A stretch of 64,000 bases of DNA from DAOUAT01 sp964551735 (GCA_964551735.1 CAZKEF010000028.1:1-64000), one strand, 5' to 3'. Shown: positions 9,067 to 16,455, numbered from the stretch's first letter. Numbers and translations are program-made. The notes: a model not told the origin generated them from the sequence alone.

Positions 9067-9396
9067 TCAATCGAGGTGCGGCAAGATCTTTTCCAGCAGC
9101 TTATCCTTGGGCATAAAACCGACGATCGTCTCAACCAGGGCGCCGCCCTTGAACACCAGCAGCGTCGGGATGCCGGTGATGCCGAACATGCCCGGCGTGT
9201 TCGGGTTGGTGTCCACGTCCATCTTGGCGATCTTGATCTGGCCGGCGTAGTCGGCCGCAATCTGATCGAGCAGGGGTGCGATGCGTTTGCACGGCATGCA
9301 CCACTCGGCCCAAAAATCGGTGACGGTCAAGACCGGCGACTGCAAGACTTCGGCCTTGAAGGTGGCATCGGTGACGTGAACAGCGGCTGCGCCCAT
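9067..9396 (-). CDS. trxA: Thioredoxin with WCMPCK active site
   Basis: 109-aa single-domain thioredoxin, a cytosolic dithiol reductant. Seen: TDFWAEWCMPCKRIAP with Cys33 and Cys36, the cis-proline loop GIPTLLVFKGG, and the C-terminal helix. The residue between the cysteines is Met-Pro rather than Gly-Pro, which may shift the redox potential. ATG 9396 follows GGGAGGACACTC. It has its own promoter at 9429-9458. Confidence 0.95.
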   Translation of the reverse strand: MGAAAVHVTDATFKAEVLQSPVLTVTDFWAEWCMPCKRIAPLLDQIAADYAGQIKIAKMDVDTNPNTPGMFGITGIPTLLVFKGGALVETIVGFMPKDKLLEKILPHLD

Positions 9397-9428
9397 GAGT
9401 GTCCTCCCGGAAGATGTGATGTGGCCGC

Positions 9429-9458
9429 ATCTTACCTGATGGCACGGGTTCCTGTCAA
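9429..9458 (-). promoter_or_regulatory. Promoter of trxA
   Basis: Minus-strand TTGACA (9458-9453) and TAAGAT (9434-9429), 18-base spacer. Confidence 0.75.
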
Positions 9459-9563
9459 AGAAAGGGAGGTATTTCCTGATGAGACAAAGTGCTTTTCTGT
9501 GTTATGAGGACTCGTTCATCTATGCCACAATAGGATCAATAATGGACGTGAGGAGTCAAGGGT

Positions 9564-9785
9564 ATGACTGTTGGAACTGTGACCATCAAACTGCCTGGAG
9601 TTCTTTATGCACGGCTGGACACTCTGGCGAAGCAAGAGCGCACCGACGTCGTGGAGCTTCTCGGCCGCCTGGCTGCGGCACGCGCAGAAAATGAACCATC
9701 TACCGTGGCGTTTCAGTGCATCCTTGCCAGAGCCGCCGACCTGGGCGTGAGCGATCTGGCTGAGCAGCACGACCACTCGATTTGA
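9564..9785 (+). CDS. Antitoxin-like protein of a decayed toxin-antitoxin pair
   Basis: 73-aa protein. The N-terminus VTIKLPGVLYARLDTLA followed by a helix resembles small DNA-binding antitoxins, and the C-terminus LGVSDLAEQHDHS resembles the toxin-neutralising tail of antitoxins that pair with PIN toxins, though it stops short. ATG 9564 is preceded by GTGAGGAGTCAAGGGT. The expected toxin gene is missing apart from its last 24 codons (9791-9865), so this is a remnant locus. Family assignment is tentative. Confidence 0.5.
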   Translation: MTVGTVTIKLPGVLYARLDTLAKQERTDVVELLGRLAAARAENEPSTVAFQCILARAADLGVSDLAEQHDHSI

Positions 9786-9790
9786 CACAA

Positions 9791-9865
9791 GCCCTGACCA
9801 CCGACAGGCACTTCGGTCAGGCCGGGTTCACCGATTTGCTGACCGGCTTCCCGACAGGCATGTAA
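9791..9865 (+). pseudogene. C-terminal remnant of a PIN-domain (VapC-like) toxin
   Basis: The 24 codons before TAA 9863-9865 read ALTTDRHFGQAGFTDLL..., which matches the typical C-terminus of PIN-domain toxins (ALTTDxHFxQAGF). No start or catalytic N-terminal part remains; the frame is closed by TGA at 9761. It sits directly after the antitoxin-like gene, so an internal deletion of the toxin is the simplest reading. Confidence 0.6.
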
Positions 9866-10057
9866 CGCGTCTGTTTCCTCGTTTATTCCCGGTCCGTTAT
9901 TCCTCATGGACGTGGCGCCTGGAGCGAAAGTTACACCCTGATTGCGCCGGAGCTCCTTTGACTGCCCTCGCTGAGAAACGCCTGGCCGAACAGATGCTGG
10001 CGACCCTGGCGCTGCGGTCAAGGGTAGGCATATCTCCGCCTGGCTCAAAAATGCGAT

Positions 10058-10086
10058 TTGACCATTCCTTAAGCCGCTGCTATACT
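10058..10086 (+). promoter_or_regulatory. Promoter of the MNT-HEPN pair
   Basis: TTGACC (10058-10063) and TATACT (10081-10086) with a 17-base spacer, 26 bases upstream of the nucleotidyltransferase start. Confidence 0.75.
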
Positions 10087-10111
10087 CGATTCGGAGGTTG
10101 CGAGCAGCGAG

Positions 10112-10486
10112 ATGTTGACGTCCGTTACCCCGGAAGCGATGGTCCGGTACCGGCGCGCCGCCCTGGCGCGTGAGGGGGCGCACCGGCAGGCGGCCGAAGA
10201 GCGACGCCAGGCCGCCTGGAACCTTGCACGACGGGCCGCGCGGCTGCTGCGCGATGAATTCGGCGCGACGCGGGTGATCGCTTTCGGCTCGCTGGCGCAC
10301 GGCGCCTGGTTCGAGCAGCGCTCCGATATTGACCTGGCCGTCGAAGGCATTCCGGCTGAGGCGTTTTGGCGCGCGTGGTGCGCCCTGGATCGCCTGGACC
10401 CTACGGTCGAATTTGACCTGATCGCCCTCGAATCTGCGCCGGAAAGGCTGCGGGATGAGATCGCGCAGCAGGGGGTGGCCCTGTGA
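10112..10486 (+). CDS. MNT-type nucleotidyltransferase antitoxin (MntA-like)
   Basis: 124-aa minimal nucleotidyltransferase. The catalytic pattern is intact: Gly59-Ser60 and Asp72-x-Asp74 in AFGSLAHGAWFEQRSDIDLA, with EFDLIALE supplying the third acidic strand. In MntA-HepT systems such an enzyme neutralises the HEPN ribonuclease by AMPylating it. The gene overlaps the next by ATGA-type coupling (start 10483), exactly the arrangement of these pairs. A promoter lies at 10058-10086. ATG 10112 lacks a strong Shine-Dalgarno. Confidence 0.85.
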   Translation: MLTSVTPEAMVRYRRAALAREGAHRQAAEERRQAAWNLARRAARLLRDEFGATRVIAFGSLAHGAWFEQRSDIDLAVEGIPAEAFWRAWCALDRLDPTVEFDLIALESAPERLRDEIAQQGVAL

Positions 10487-10977
10487 TCGCACGCTATCGG
10501 TTGCTGGCTCGCCGCATCCTGCTTGAGCTTGATGACCTCGAGCGCACGCAGGCTGCGATCCAGAAGCACTGGCAGACGGCACGCAGAGTCGCAGCCGATC
10601 AGGACGCCTATCTGAACTCGGTGGCGCTCAATCTGCACAGCTTCTACTCGGCGCTGGAGCGCATTTTTGAGTTGATCGCGCTGGAGCTCGACGGCGGGAC
10701 CTTGGGCGGGGAAAGCTGGCACACCGAGCTGTTGCGCCAGATGAGTATGGACGTGCCGGACGTGCGGCCGCCCGTGCTTGATCCCGATACCGCGGCCCGA
10801 CTCGACGAATACCGTAAGTTCCGGCATCGCATCCGCAACATTTACGCCACGAATCTGGACCCCGACCGGATGGCGCCCCTGGTGGCCGGATTTTCAACCT
10901 TGTGGCCGGCGGTTCGGCAGGAGTTGGCTGCGTTTGCCGCGTTTCTGAGTGAACTGGCCGACCCGGATGCGGTGTAA
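10483..10977 (+). CDS. HEPN-domain (HepT-like) toxin
   Basis: 164-aa mostly helical protein translationally coupled to the MNT gene. The HEPN region is DEYRKFRHRIRNIY (about 109-121). In canonical HepT the motif is Rx4-6H; counting from Arg114 the position usually held by the catalytic His (119) is Asn, so either this subfamily uses a variant motif or the toxin is attenuated. Expected role: RNA cleavage under stress, held off by the MNT partner. GTG 10483 start overlaps the upstream stop. Confidence 0.75.
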   Translation: MIARYRLLARRILLELDDLERTQAAIQKHWQTARRVAADQDAYLNSVALNLHSFYSALERIFELIALELDGGTLGGESWHTELLRQMSMDVPDVRPPVLDPDTAARLDEYRKFRHRIRNIYATNLDPDRMAPLVAGFSTLWPAVRQELAAFAAFLSELADPDAV

Positions 10978-11047
10978 GCCCAAAATCAGTACAAGCATTA
11001 AGCGTGTCATGCGCCTCAAGAATCAAGTCGCGAATCGTGAGTGTCAT
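10978..11047 (-). pseudogene. Truncated partner gene of the minus-strand antitoxin
   Basis: Four bases after the antitoxin stop (minus strand) an ATG at 11047 opens a frame reading MTLTIRDLILEAHDTLNAC..., which runs only about 23 codons before it enters the convergent HEPN gene. The close spacing suggests the start of a toxin gene cut off when the MNT-HEPN pair arrived. Fragmentary, so low confidence. Confidence 0.4.
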
Positions 11048-11051
11048 AGTC

Positions 11052-11366
11052 CTAACCGCGCAGGTCGTTGAGCTGTCGTTGTACGGTGCGGAGACCGTCC
11101 ACAGTTGCTTCCCACGCCATTGCGTCGGATTCCACCTCCCAGGTGTAGCCACGTTGTTCGGTGATGCGCTGGCGCTCGAAATCCTCGAAACTCATCCGGT
11201 ATTTCTGCGCGAGCTGCTGATCGGTCAGGCTGTACCGCGCCAACCTGCGCCGGTATTCGGCCTCGAGCAATAATGTCAGCTTGTCATCAATGCTGCTGGC
11301 TTCGCCGAAGGACAGCTCCCTCAGGTGTTGCACAACGGTGTCTGACAGGGTGGTTGCCACGCTCAT
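11052..11366 (-). CDS. Putative antitoxin, unknown family
   Basis: 104-aa helical protein. The N-terminal half (DTVVQHLRELSFGEASSID) resembles small antitoxin dimerisation/DNA-binding regions; the middle is a long charged helix rich in Glu and Arg (LLLEAEYRRRLARY). ATG 11366 follows CAGGAGATGTACCG and a promoter lies at 11396-11424. It is followed by a truncated frame, as expected for an orphaned antitoxin. I do not recognise a specific family. Confidence 0.5.
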   Translation of the reverse strand: MSVATTLSDTVVQHLRELSFGEASSIDDKLTLLLEAEYRRRLARYSLTDQQLAQKYRMSFEDFERQRITEQRGYTWEVESDAMAWEATVDGLRTVQRQLNDLRG

Positions 11367-11395
11367 CGGTACATCTCCTGGTGTGTTCAGACCCG

Positions 11396-11424
11396 ATGAT
11401 ACTCGAATCGCGGCTGCCTGCCAA
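11396..11424 (-). promoter_or_regulatory. Promoter of the orphan antitoxin
   Basis: Minus-strand TTGGCA (11424-11419) and TATCAT (11401-11396), 17-base spacer. Confidence 0.65.
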
Positions 11425-11454
11425 CATGTCCAACTTGCCAGCTAGTTCTTAGCA

Positions 11455-13251
11455 CCTCACGGTTCGGTCAAATGTCGCCAGAGTTGCGGAAATGCGGTAG
11501 GCTGTCTGCATGACAGAAGAGCTTACCGTGATAACAGAACGAGTGGACGACGTACCTGTCCTGCTGGCGTGAGCCCAGAAGATGGGCTTGGCTGAGCTGC
11601 TGGATCAGCATTTTCCGACCCCTGGTAACTGGGAGGGCAGCAGTCTGGGTTGGACGCTGACTGTGTGGTTGACGCACATCCTGTCGGAAGGCGACCACCG
11701 GCTGAACCAAGTCGAAGCCTGGGTTCAGAAACGGCTGCATACGTTGCACTTGAGCACTGGCCAGCCCGTGCGATCGCCCGCCTGGAGCGATGATCGACTG
11801 GGGCTTGGCCTGGACGCCTTGAGCGAGCGCGAGCACTGGCGTGCGTTTGAGCGTGCGCTGAACCAGCGGACGGTGCGCGGGTACAACCTGAAACGGCGCC
11901 GGGTGCGTGTCGATAGTACCACAGTGAGCGGCTACTGGACGGTGACGGAGGACGGGCTGTTTCAGTTTGGGCACAGTAAGGATCACCGGCCAGACTTGCC
12001 ACAGTTGAAGGTGATGTTGTCGACTTTGGATCCGCTGGGCCTGCCGTTGGCGACCCAAGTGGCTACGGGCGAGCGGGCCGACGATCTGCTGTACATCCCG
12101 GCGATTCAGCAGGTCAGCGCCAGCCTGGCTGAGCACGGGCTGTTGTATATCGGTGATTGCAAGATGGCCGTCCTCGGGACGTGGGCCTTCATTCAGGCGC
12201 AAAATGACTACTACCTGTGTCCCCTGTCGGAAAAGCAACTGCCGCAGGAAGTGTTGGGGAGCTATCTGGCGCCGGTTTGGCAGCAAGAACAGGCTCTGAC
12301 GCCGGTGACACGCACGACCCTCGCGGGTAAGACGGAAACTGTGGCCGAGGGGTACGAACAGCGCCTGGTGGTGACCCAGGAGCGCGTCGGGCAACCCGTG
12401 ACCTGGACTGAACGCCGCCTGGTGCTCCGGTCGCAGCAGCAAGCCCAGGCGGCCGAAGCAGGGTTGCAGACGCGTCTGCGCCAGGCCGAAGCGGAGCTGG
12501 CGCAGTTGAACGAGGCCAAACAAGGCAAAGCGCGGATCACCGATACGGCCAGCAGGCAAGTCGCGGCGGCCGCCGTACTCAAGCACCGCCGCGTGGAGGG
12601 CTTGTTCCAGCTGACCATCCGCGAACAGGTGCAAGAGCGCCCGGTGTGCGCCTACGGCGGGCGACCGGCCCGCATCGAGCTCGACCGCCAGGTGACCGTG
12701 CAGGCAGCCATCGATGTCCAGGCTGTCCAGGAAACCAGCCGCTGGTTCGGCTGGCGCGTCTACGTCACCAATCATCCCGCCGAGACGCTGTCGCTGGAGC
12801 AAGCGGTGCTGGCCTATCGAGAAGAATACCTGGTCGAGCGCGGCTTTGGGCGCTTGAAAGGCAAACCCCTGTCGCTGACACCAATGTACCAGCAAAGCGA
12901 CACGTGGGCGACCGGCTTGATCCACCTGCTCTCGCTGGGCCTGCGCCTCTTGACCTTGCTCGAACACCAGGTGCGCACCGAGCTGGCTGAGCGGCAGGAC
13001 ACCCTGGCTGGGTTGTATGCGGGCAACCCCAAACGCACGACCAGTCGCCCGACCGCGGAAGGCCTGCTTACTGCTTTCAAGGGTATCGACCTTGCAGTGG
13101 TTACACTGGGAGACCAGCTTCGCCGACATGTGACACCACTTTCCGAACTGCAAAAGAAAATCCTGTCGTTGCTAGAGTGCCCGGTCGCTATTTACAGCCA
13201 GCTGGTTGGCGAATTCCCTGGACCGGCTGGCTAAATGACCGAACCATGAGG
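11455..13251 (+). mobile_element. IS4/IS1634-type insertion sequence
   Basis: The element is bounded by 16-bp terminal inverted repeats with one mismatch (CCTCACGGTTCGGTCA at 11455-11470 and its counterpart at 13236-13251). It encloses one DDE transposase. I see no obvious direct target duplication (left flank ...TTAGCA, right flank GATAAAG...), suggesting an old insertion or loss of one flank. It lies inside the toxin-antitoxin island and abuts the 78-bp structured repeat at 13258. Confidence 0.85.
11582..13234 (+). CDS. DDE transposase, IS1634-like (possible in-frame stop near its N-terminus)
   Basis: 550-aa transposase. Catalytic residues are visible in RVDSTTVSG (first Asp), YIGDCKM (second Asp) and YREEYLVERGFGRLKG (Glu with the YREK-like signature). 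A Gln/Ala-rich helical insert lies around residues 280-320. A better-looking start, ATG 11510 (MTEELTVITERVDD...), is in the same frame, but TGA at 11570-11572 interrupts it after 20 codons; translation could restart at ATG 11582. The C-terminal half is complete to just before the right inverted repeat. The element may therefore be inactive or impaired. Confidence 0.85.
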   Translation: MGLAELLDQHFPTPGNWEGSSLGWTLTVWLTHILSEGDHRLNQVEAWVQKRLHTLHLSTGQPVRSPAWSDDRLGLGLDALSEREHWRAFERALNQRTVRGYNLKRRRVRVDSTTVSGYWTVTEDGLFQFGHSKDHRPDLPQLKVMLSTLDPLGLPLATQVATGERADDLLYIPAIQQVSASLAEHGLLYIGDCKMAVLGTWAFIQAQNDYYLCPLSEKQLPQEVLGSYLAPVWQQEQALTPVTRTTLAGKTETVAEGYEQRLVVTQERVGQPVTWTERRLVLRSQQQAQAAEAGLQTRLRQAEAELAQLNEAKQGKARITDTASRQVAAAAVLKHRRVEGLFQLTIREQVQERPVCAYGGRPARIELDRQVTVQAAIDVQAVQETSRWFGWRVYVTNHPAETLSLEQAVLAYREEYLVERGFGRLKGKPLSLTPMYQQSDTWATGLIHLLSLGLRLLTLLEHQVRTELAERQDTLAGLYAGNPKRTTSRPTAEGLLTAFKGIDLAVVTLGDQLRRHVTPLSELQKKILSLLECPVAIYSQLVGEFPGPAG

Positions 13252-13257
13252 GATAAA

Positions 13258-13335
13258 GTATGACTCTGTAACATTTGCGTGTTCAGCGCAAATGTTAGGT
13301 TGCGGAATAAATCCCGCGTTACGGGTATGTGCGGA
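13258..13335 (+). repeat. 78-bp structured repeat, copy 1
   Basis: This segment is 70/78 identical by hand alignment to 51935-52012, with no length difference. It contains an 11-bp hairpin TAACATTTGCG/CGCAAATGTTA and a second GCGG...CCGC hairpin, closed by GTAAC/GTTAC. Copy 1 follows the IS right end by six bases and is followed by TAGGATC but no open gene. See copy 2 for the leader context. Confidence 0.8.
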
Positions 13336-13446
13336 TAGGATCTCGTTGGCGCACCAGAGCAACACCACTTGTCTACGGCAAAGATGCTGCTACAAGTCAC
13401 TGTCTTGGTATATTGTGTCGCGTTCTGTCATGCGGCGCAACTGCTA

Positions 13447-13613
13447 TGGCGACCGAGGTCGCATCTAACGAGCCTTTGGCTACCAGGTCCCACAGAGATG
13501 CTTCGCGATCGGCCTGCGCCGACCAGACTACGTCCACGAAGCTGGACGTTCGGCGCCGCAGCGCCCTTTAGCCGCGATCGCGAAGCACCCCCGTGGGGCC
13601 TCGGTCGCCACAG
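13447..13613. repeat. Large Y-shaped palindromic repeat (RAYT-associated family)
   Basis: Outer arms TGGCGACCGAGG/CCTCGGTCGCCA are perfect; inside are GCTTCGCGATCG/CGATCGCGAAGC, CTGCGCCGAC/GGCGCCGCAG and GTCCA-cgaagc-TGGAC. The internal words (GGCCTGCGCCGAC, GTCCA...TGGAC) match the repeats at 36934-37070, 46990-47112 and 47603-48105. No gene occupies 13336-13674; the palindrome fills most of it. Confidence 0.7.
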
Positions 13614-13674
13614 AAATGGCTGCACCCTGCGCAGTTCGCACAATGATTTCGCCCTGGGCTGCGCCAAACTCGCG

Positions 13675-13703
13675 TTGACGCCATTTTCGCTCTATGCTAT
13701 ACT
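13675..13703 (+). promoter_or_regulatory. Promoter of the UPF0175-DUF3368 pair
   Basis: TTGACG (13675-13680) and TATACT (13698-13703), 17-base spacer, 47 bases before the antitoxin start. Confidence 0.8.
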
Positions 13704-13750
13704 TGGGACGGATGAGAAGTGAAACTTTCCGGCTCGTATGGAGGTAAAAG

Positions 13751-14044
13751 ATGGGCGTATCAGCTCGTCCCATGACGATCCAGATCGGTCTGTCGCCTGA
13801 AGTCTCCATCACCATGCGGATGATCGGCTTTGAGGGAGATACGCTTGCACGCGAGATGCGCAAGGCGACGGCCATAAACCTTTATGGTGCGGGGCTGCTT
13901 TCGATTGGCAAGGCCGCCGAGTTGGCCGATATGTGCCTGGCTGATTTCATGGATCTACTGGTTCACAAGGGAATGGCCGTGACCCAGTATTCGGCTGAAG
14001 ACCTGGATCGAGACCTGGCAGCCTTCTCTGAGTTAGCCCGATGA
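13751..14044 (+). CDS. UPF0175 family antitoxin
   Basis: 97-aa UPF0175 protein. Seen: the characteristic helix REMRKATAINLYGAGLLSIGKAAELA, followed by MDLLVHKGMAVTQYSAEDLDRDL, the winged-helix-like C-terminus of the family. It normally pairs with a DUF3368 PIN-like toxin, which is the next gene and overlaps it (start 14041). ATG 13751 follows TATGGAGGTAAAAG. Expected role: transcriptional autorepressor and toxin neutraliser. Confidence 0.9.
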   Translation: MGVSARPMTIQIGLSPEVSITMRMIGFEGDTLAREMRKATAINLYGAGLLSIGKAAELADMCLADFMDLLVHKGMAVTQYSAEDLDRDLAAFSELAR

Positions 14045-14520
14045 TCGCGGTATCCAACGCCGGCCCATTGATCGCGCTGGCGAAAATTGGACGCTTTGCT
14101 CTGCTCCGAAGTATTTTCGGTCGTCTCATCATACCCCAGGCTGTTTATGATGAGGTGGTGATTGCCGGAACAGGACGCCCTGGCTCAGATGAAACCCGGC
14201 AGGCGTGCGATGCCTGGATCGAGATAACGCCTGTTCAGAATACGTCGGTGGCTCGCAGTCTTGTCACCAAGCTCGGCCGCGGTAAGTCGGAGGCGATTGC
14301 CCTGGCAGTTGCTTTGGCGGCCGACGTAGTCCTGCTGGACGATAGTAAAGCGCGCGCTGTGGCTGATTTCATGGGGCTGCGCGTGAGTGGAACGGTTGGC
14401 GTGTTAGCTCAGGCCCACAGGACTGGCCTGCTGATAGATTTGCGTCAGACTTTGGACGAATTGTGCGCCAATGGTTTTCGCGTGAGCGCTGAAGTCTACC
14501 CGCAAGCCCTGACTCTATAG
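14041..14520 (+). CDS. DUF3368 PIN-like toxin
   Basis: 159-aa DUF3368 protein, a PIN-fold presumed RNase. Seen: N-terminal VSNAGPLIALAKIGR, IIPQAVYDEVV, the acidic GRGKSEAIALA, and VVLLDDSKARAVADFMGLRVSGTVGVL, all conserved in the family and supplying the acidic metal-binding residues (Glu in KSEA, Asp in LLDD). ATGA overlap with the UPF0175 gene implies coupled translation. It appears intact, unlike the other pairs in this island. Confidence 0.9.
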   Translation: MIAVSNAGPLIALAKIGRFALLRSIFGRLIIPQAVYDEVVIAGTGRPGSDETRQACDAWIEITPVQNTSVARSLVTKLGRGKSEAIALAVALAADVVLLDDSKARAVADFMGLRVSGTVGVLAQAHRTGLLIDLRQTLDELCANGFRVSAEVYPQALTL

Positions 14521-14600
14521 TTCTTCCCAAGTACCACCCTGTTCAAACCCGCATCCGGTTCTCAGCACCAGGGGCCGTGAAGGAACAAGTTCCGTAGCAC

Positions 14601-14705
14601 GACGCCTTTTTCGCGCGCAACGCGGGACAGGTGGAGAGCGCCGGTTTGGCCGAGGAGAACGTACACGTGTTTACGCCGGATGATATCACAGGCTTGAGTG
14701 CCTGA
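14601..14705 (+). pseudogene. Possible C-terminal gene remnant
   Basis: A 34-codon frame reading DAFFARNAGQVESAGLAEEN... ends at TGA 14703-14705 and has protein-like composition, but is closed upstream by TAG at 14595-14597. It lies in the 200-base gap between the DUF3368 gene and the CutA fusion. I do not recognise its parent. Confidence 0.25.
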
Positions 14706-14719
14706 AACTGAGAGCGATA

Positions 14720-15952
14720 ATGGACGCAAACTACCTGGTTGTTCTTGTGACCATCCCCGACGCCGCGGCCGGCGCCGCGCTGGGCCGGACGCTGGTGGAC
14801 GAGCGCCTGGCCGCGTGCGTGCAGATGATCCCCGGCGGCACGGCGATCTACCGCTGGGAAGGTAAGCTCAACACCGATCCGATGGCGCAGTTGATCATCA
14901 AGACGCGTGGAGACGTGTGGCCGGCGCTACGTGGCCGCATCGTCGCGCTCCACAGCGATGAGACGCCGGAGATCCTGGCGCTGCCGGTGACCGATGGCCT
15001 CCCCGCGTATCTGCGCTGGCTCAATGAAATGACCGTCCCGGCCGGTGGGCCGGAAACGGCCGCGTCCGAGCCCCTGTCGGCTGCGGTGTGGCTCGACTAC
15101 GCCGACGTCTATCCGCGCGGCCAGCACACGGTCAGGGGCGCCCTCAAGGTTTTGCGCGCGCTCTACAGCCCCCAGCTCGATAACCGCCGCGAGATCGTGG
15201 TCTACCTGCCGCCATCCTACGCGGCCGGCGACCGGCGCTACCCCGTGCTCTACATGCACGATGGGCAGAACCTGTTCGACGCGGCCACCAGCTTCGCGGG
15301 CGAGTGGTATGTGGATGAGACCATGGAGGGGCTGGCCAGCCAGGGCATCGAGGCCATCGTGGTCGGTATCCCCAACAACGGCCCGCGCCGCGCCAACGAA
15401 TACATCCCCTTTCCCTGGGCCGAGCTGACCGACGCGCAGGGGGCACTTTACGTGGACTTTATCGCGGACACGCTCAAGCCGATCATTGACCGCGATTTCC
15501 GCACCCTGCCCGGCCGGGAGCACACGGGCATCGCGGGGTCATCCCTGGGCGGCCTGATCAGCCTGTACGCCTACTTCAAACGCCCCGACAGCTTCGGCCT
15601 GGCCGGCGTGTTCAGCCCGGCGCTGCGCTGGGGCAAGGAAGGCATCTTCCCGTTCGTTCAGCAGGCGCCGTTCGTGTCGGGCAAGATCTACATGGACGTG
15701 GGCGCGGCCGAGGGGACGGGGCTGGTGACCGGCAGCGCGCACACCCAGCGGTCGTTCGCGGATCATTACGCGCAGCAGGTGCGCCGGATGAATAACCTGC
15801 TGCGGCGCAAGGGGTATCGGCCCAGTGAGACGTTGCTCTATGTCGAGGAGGCGGGCGGCATCCACCACGAGTCCGCCTGGGCGCGGCGGCTGCCGGACGC
15901 GTTACGTTTCTTGTTGGTCACAGCTTCGGGTCTGAGAGGCGACAAGGCTTAA
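14720..15952 (+). CDS. CutA1 - alpha/beta-hydrolase esterase fusion
   Basis: 410-aa protein with two recognisable parts. Residues 1-108 are a complete CutA1 domain (divalent-ion tolerance fold: VVLVTIPD, ERLAACVQMIPG, IYRWEGKL, QLIIKTR, ALHSDETPEILALPV, YLRWL). Residues ~120-405 are an enterochelin esterase/IroE-like hydrolase: VYLPPSY, YPVLYMHDGQNLFD, nucleophile Ser275 in AGSSLGG, and a late His in GGIHHE. CutA1 is normally a ~105-aa trimer, so the fusion would present three esterases on one trimeric base. No internal stop or start signal splits it. ATG 14720 follows GAGAGCGATA. Substrate unknown. Confidence 0.88.
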   Translation: MDANYLVVLVTIPDAAAGAALGRTLVDERLAACVQMIPGGTAIYRWEGKLNTDPMAQLIIKTRGDVWPALRGRIVALHSDETPEILALPVTDGLPAYLRWLNEMTVPAGGPETAASEPLSAAVWLDYADVYPRGQHTVRGALKVLRALYSPQLDNRREIVVYLPPSYAAGDRRYPVLYMHDGQNLFDAATSFAGEWYVDETMEGLASQGIEAIVVGIPNNGPRRANEYIPFPWAELTDAQGALYVDFIADTLKPIIDRDFRTLPGREHTGIAGSSLGGLISLYAYFKRPDSFGLAGVFSPALRWGKEGIFPFVQQAPFVSGKIYMDVGAAEGTGLVTGSAHTQRSFADHYAQQVRRMNNLLRRKGYRPSETLLYVEEAGGIHHESAWARRLPDALRFLLVTASGLRGDKA

Positions 15953-15955
15953 AGT

Positions 15956-15985
15956 ATCGGGGCGCGAGCACGCTCGCGCCCCGAT
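15956..15985. terminator. Perfect 13-bp hairpin between convergent genes
   Basis: ATCGGGGCGCGAG-CACG-CTCGCGCCCCGAT, perfect arms, located four bases after the CutA-esterase stop and shortly before the convergent cytochrome gene stop. There is no T tract on either side, so termination is probable but not certain. Confidence 0.65.
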
Positions 15986-16012
15986 GTGGGTTCTGACGGT
16001 GTGATCCGCTGG

Positions 16013-16405
16013 TTATTTCAGCGTCAGTAGATAGGCCACCAGGTCGGCGAGCTGCTCGGCCGAGAGATCCTTCTCATAGGACTGCATCACGCCCTGCGAG
16101 AAGCCGCTGACCACGTGCGCGTTCGGGTTCACGATGGAAGCCTTCAGGTACGCCTCGGCCGACTGGCCGGAGACCTCCTTGCCGGCGCGACTGGCGACGC
16201 CCTTCATGGTCGGGCCGACCAGCGCGCTGCCGTCCAACGAGTGGCATGTCACGCAGCCCGGCTGCGCGCCGATCACGGTCTTCTTGAACAACGCCTCGCC
16301 ATTTGCGACATTCCCGCCGCCGCTCGGCGCTGGGGCTGCGCCGCCTCCGCCGCAGGCCGCCAGGAGCAGGGTCAGGATCGCCAGGACGAAAATCAACTTA
16401 CGCAT
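16013..16405 (-). CDS. Lipoprotein c-type cytochrome
   Basis: 130-aa precursor. Lipobox LLAAC gives a lipid-anchored N-terminal Cys, followed by a Gly/Pro/Ser linker. One haem site CVTCH is followed by SLDGSALVGPTMKGVA and an axial Met in GVMQSYEKDLS, typical of class I cytochrome c. It would act on the outer face of the cell membrane as an electron carrier. Neighbouring SCO1-like and Nrf genes make a respiratory role plausible. ATG 16405 follows CGGAGGAAAACC. Confidence 0.92.
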   Translation of the reverse strand: MRKLIFVLAILTLLLAACGGGGAAPAPSGGGNVANGEALFKKTVIGAQPGCVTCHSLDGSALVGPTMKGVASRAGKEVSGQSAEAYLKASIVNPNAHVVSGFSQGVMQSYEKDLSAEQLADLVAYLLTLK

Positions 16406-16455
16406 GGGTTTTCCTCCGTCGGAAAGGTGATGTGGGGCGCAATGCCACCACGTTT

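Noticed and set aside
9866..10057. Remnant of a second PIN toxin (frame reading TLIAPELL at about 9930-9957)
   Set aside because: Only eight residues look PIN-like before a stop; too short to call.
11468..13153. 561-codon open frame on the - strand
   Set aside because: Shadow of the IS transposase, spanning the left inverted repeat.
11449..13258. Target-site duplication of the IS
   Set aside because: No matching direct repeat of 4-8 bases could be found outside the 16-bp inverted repeats.
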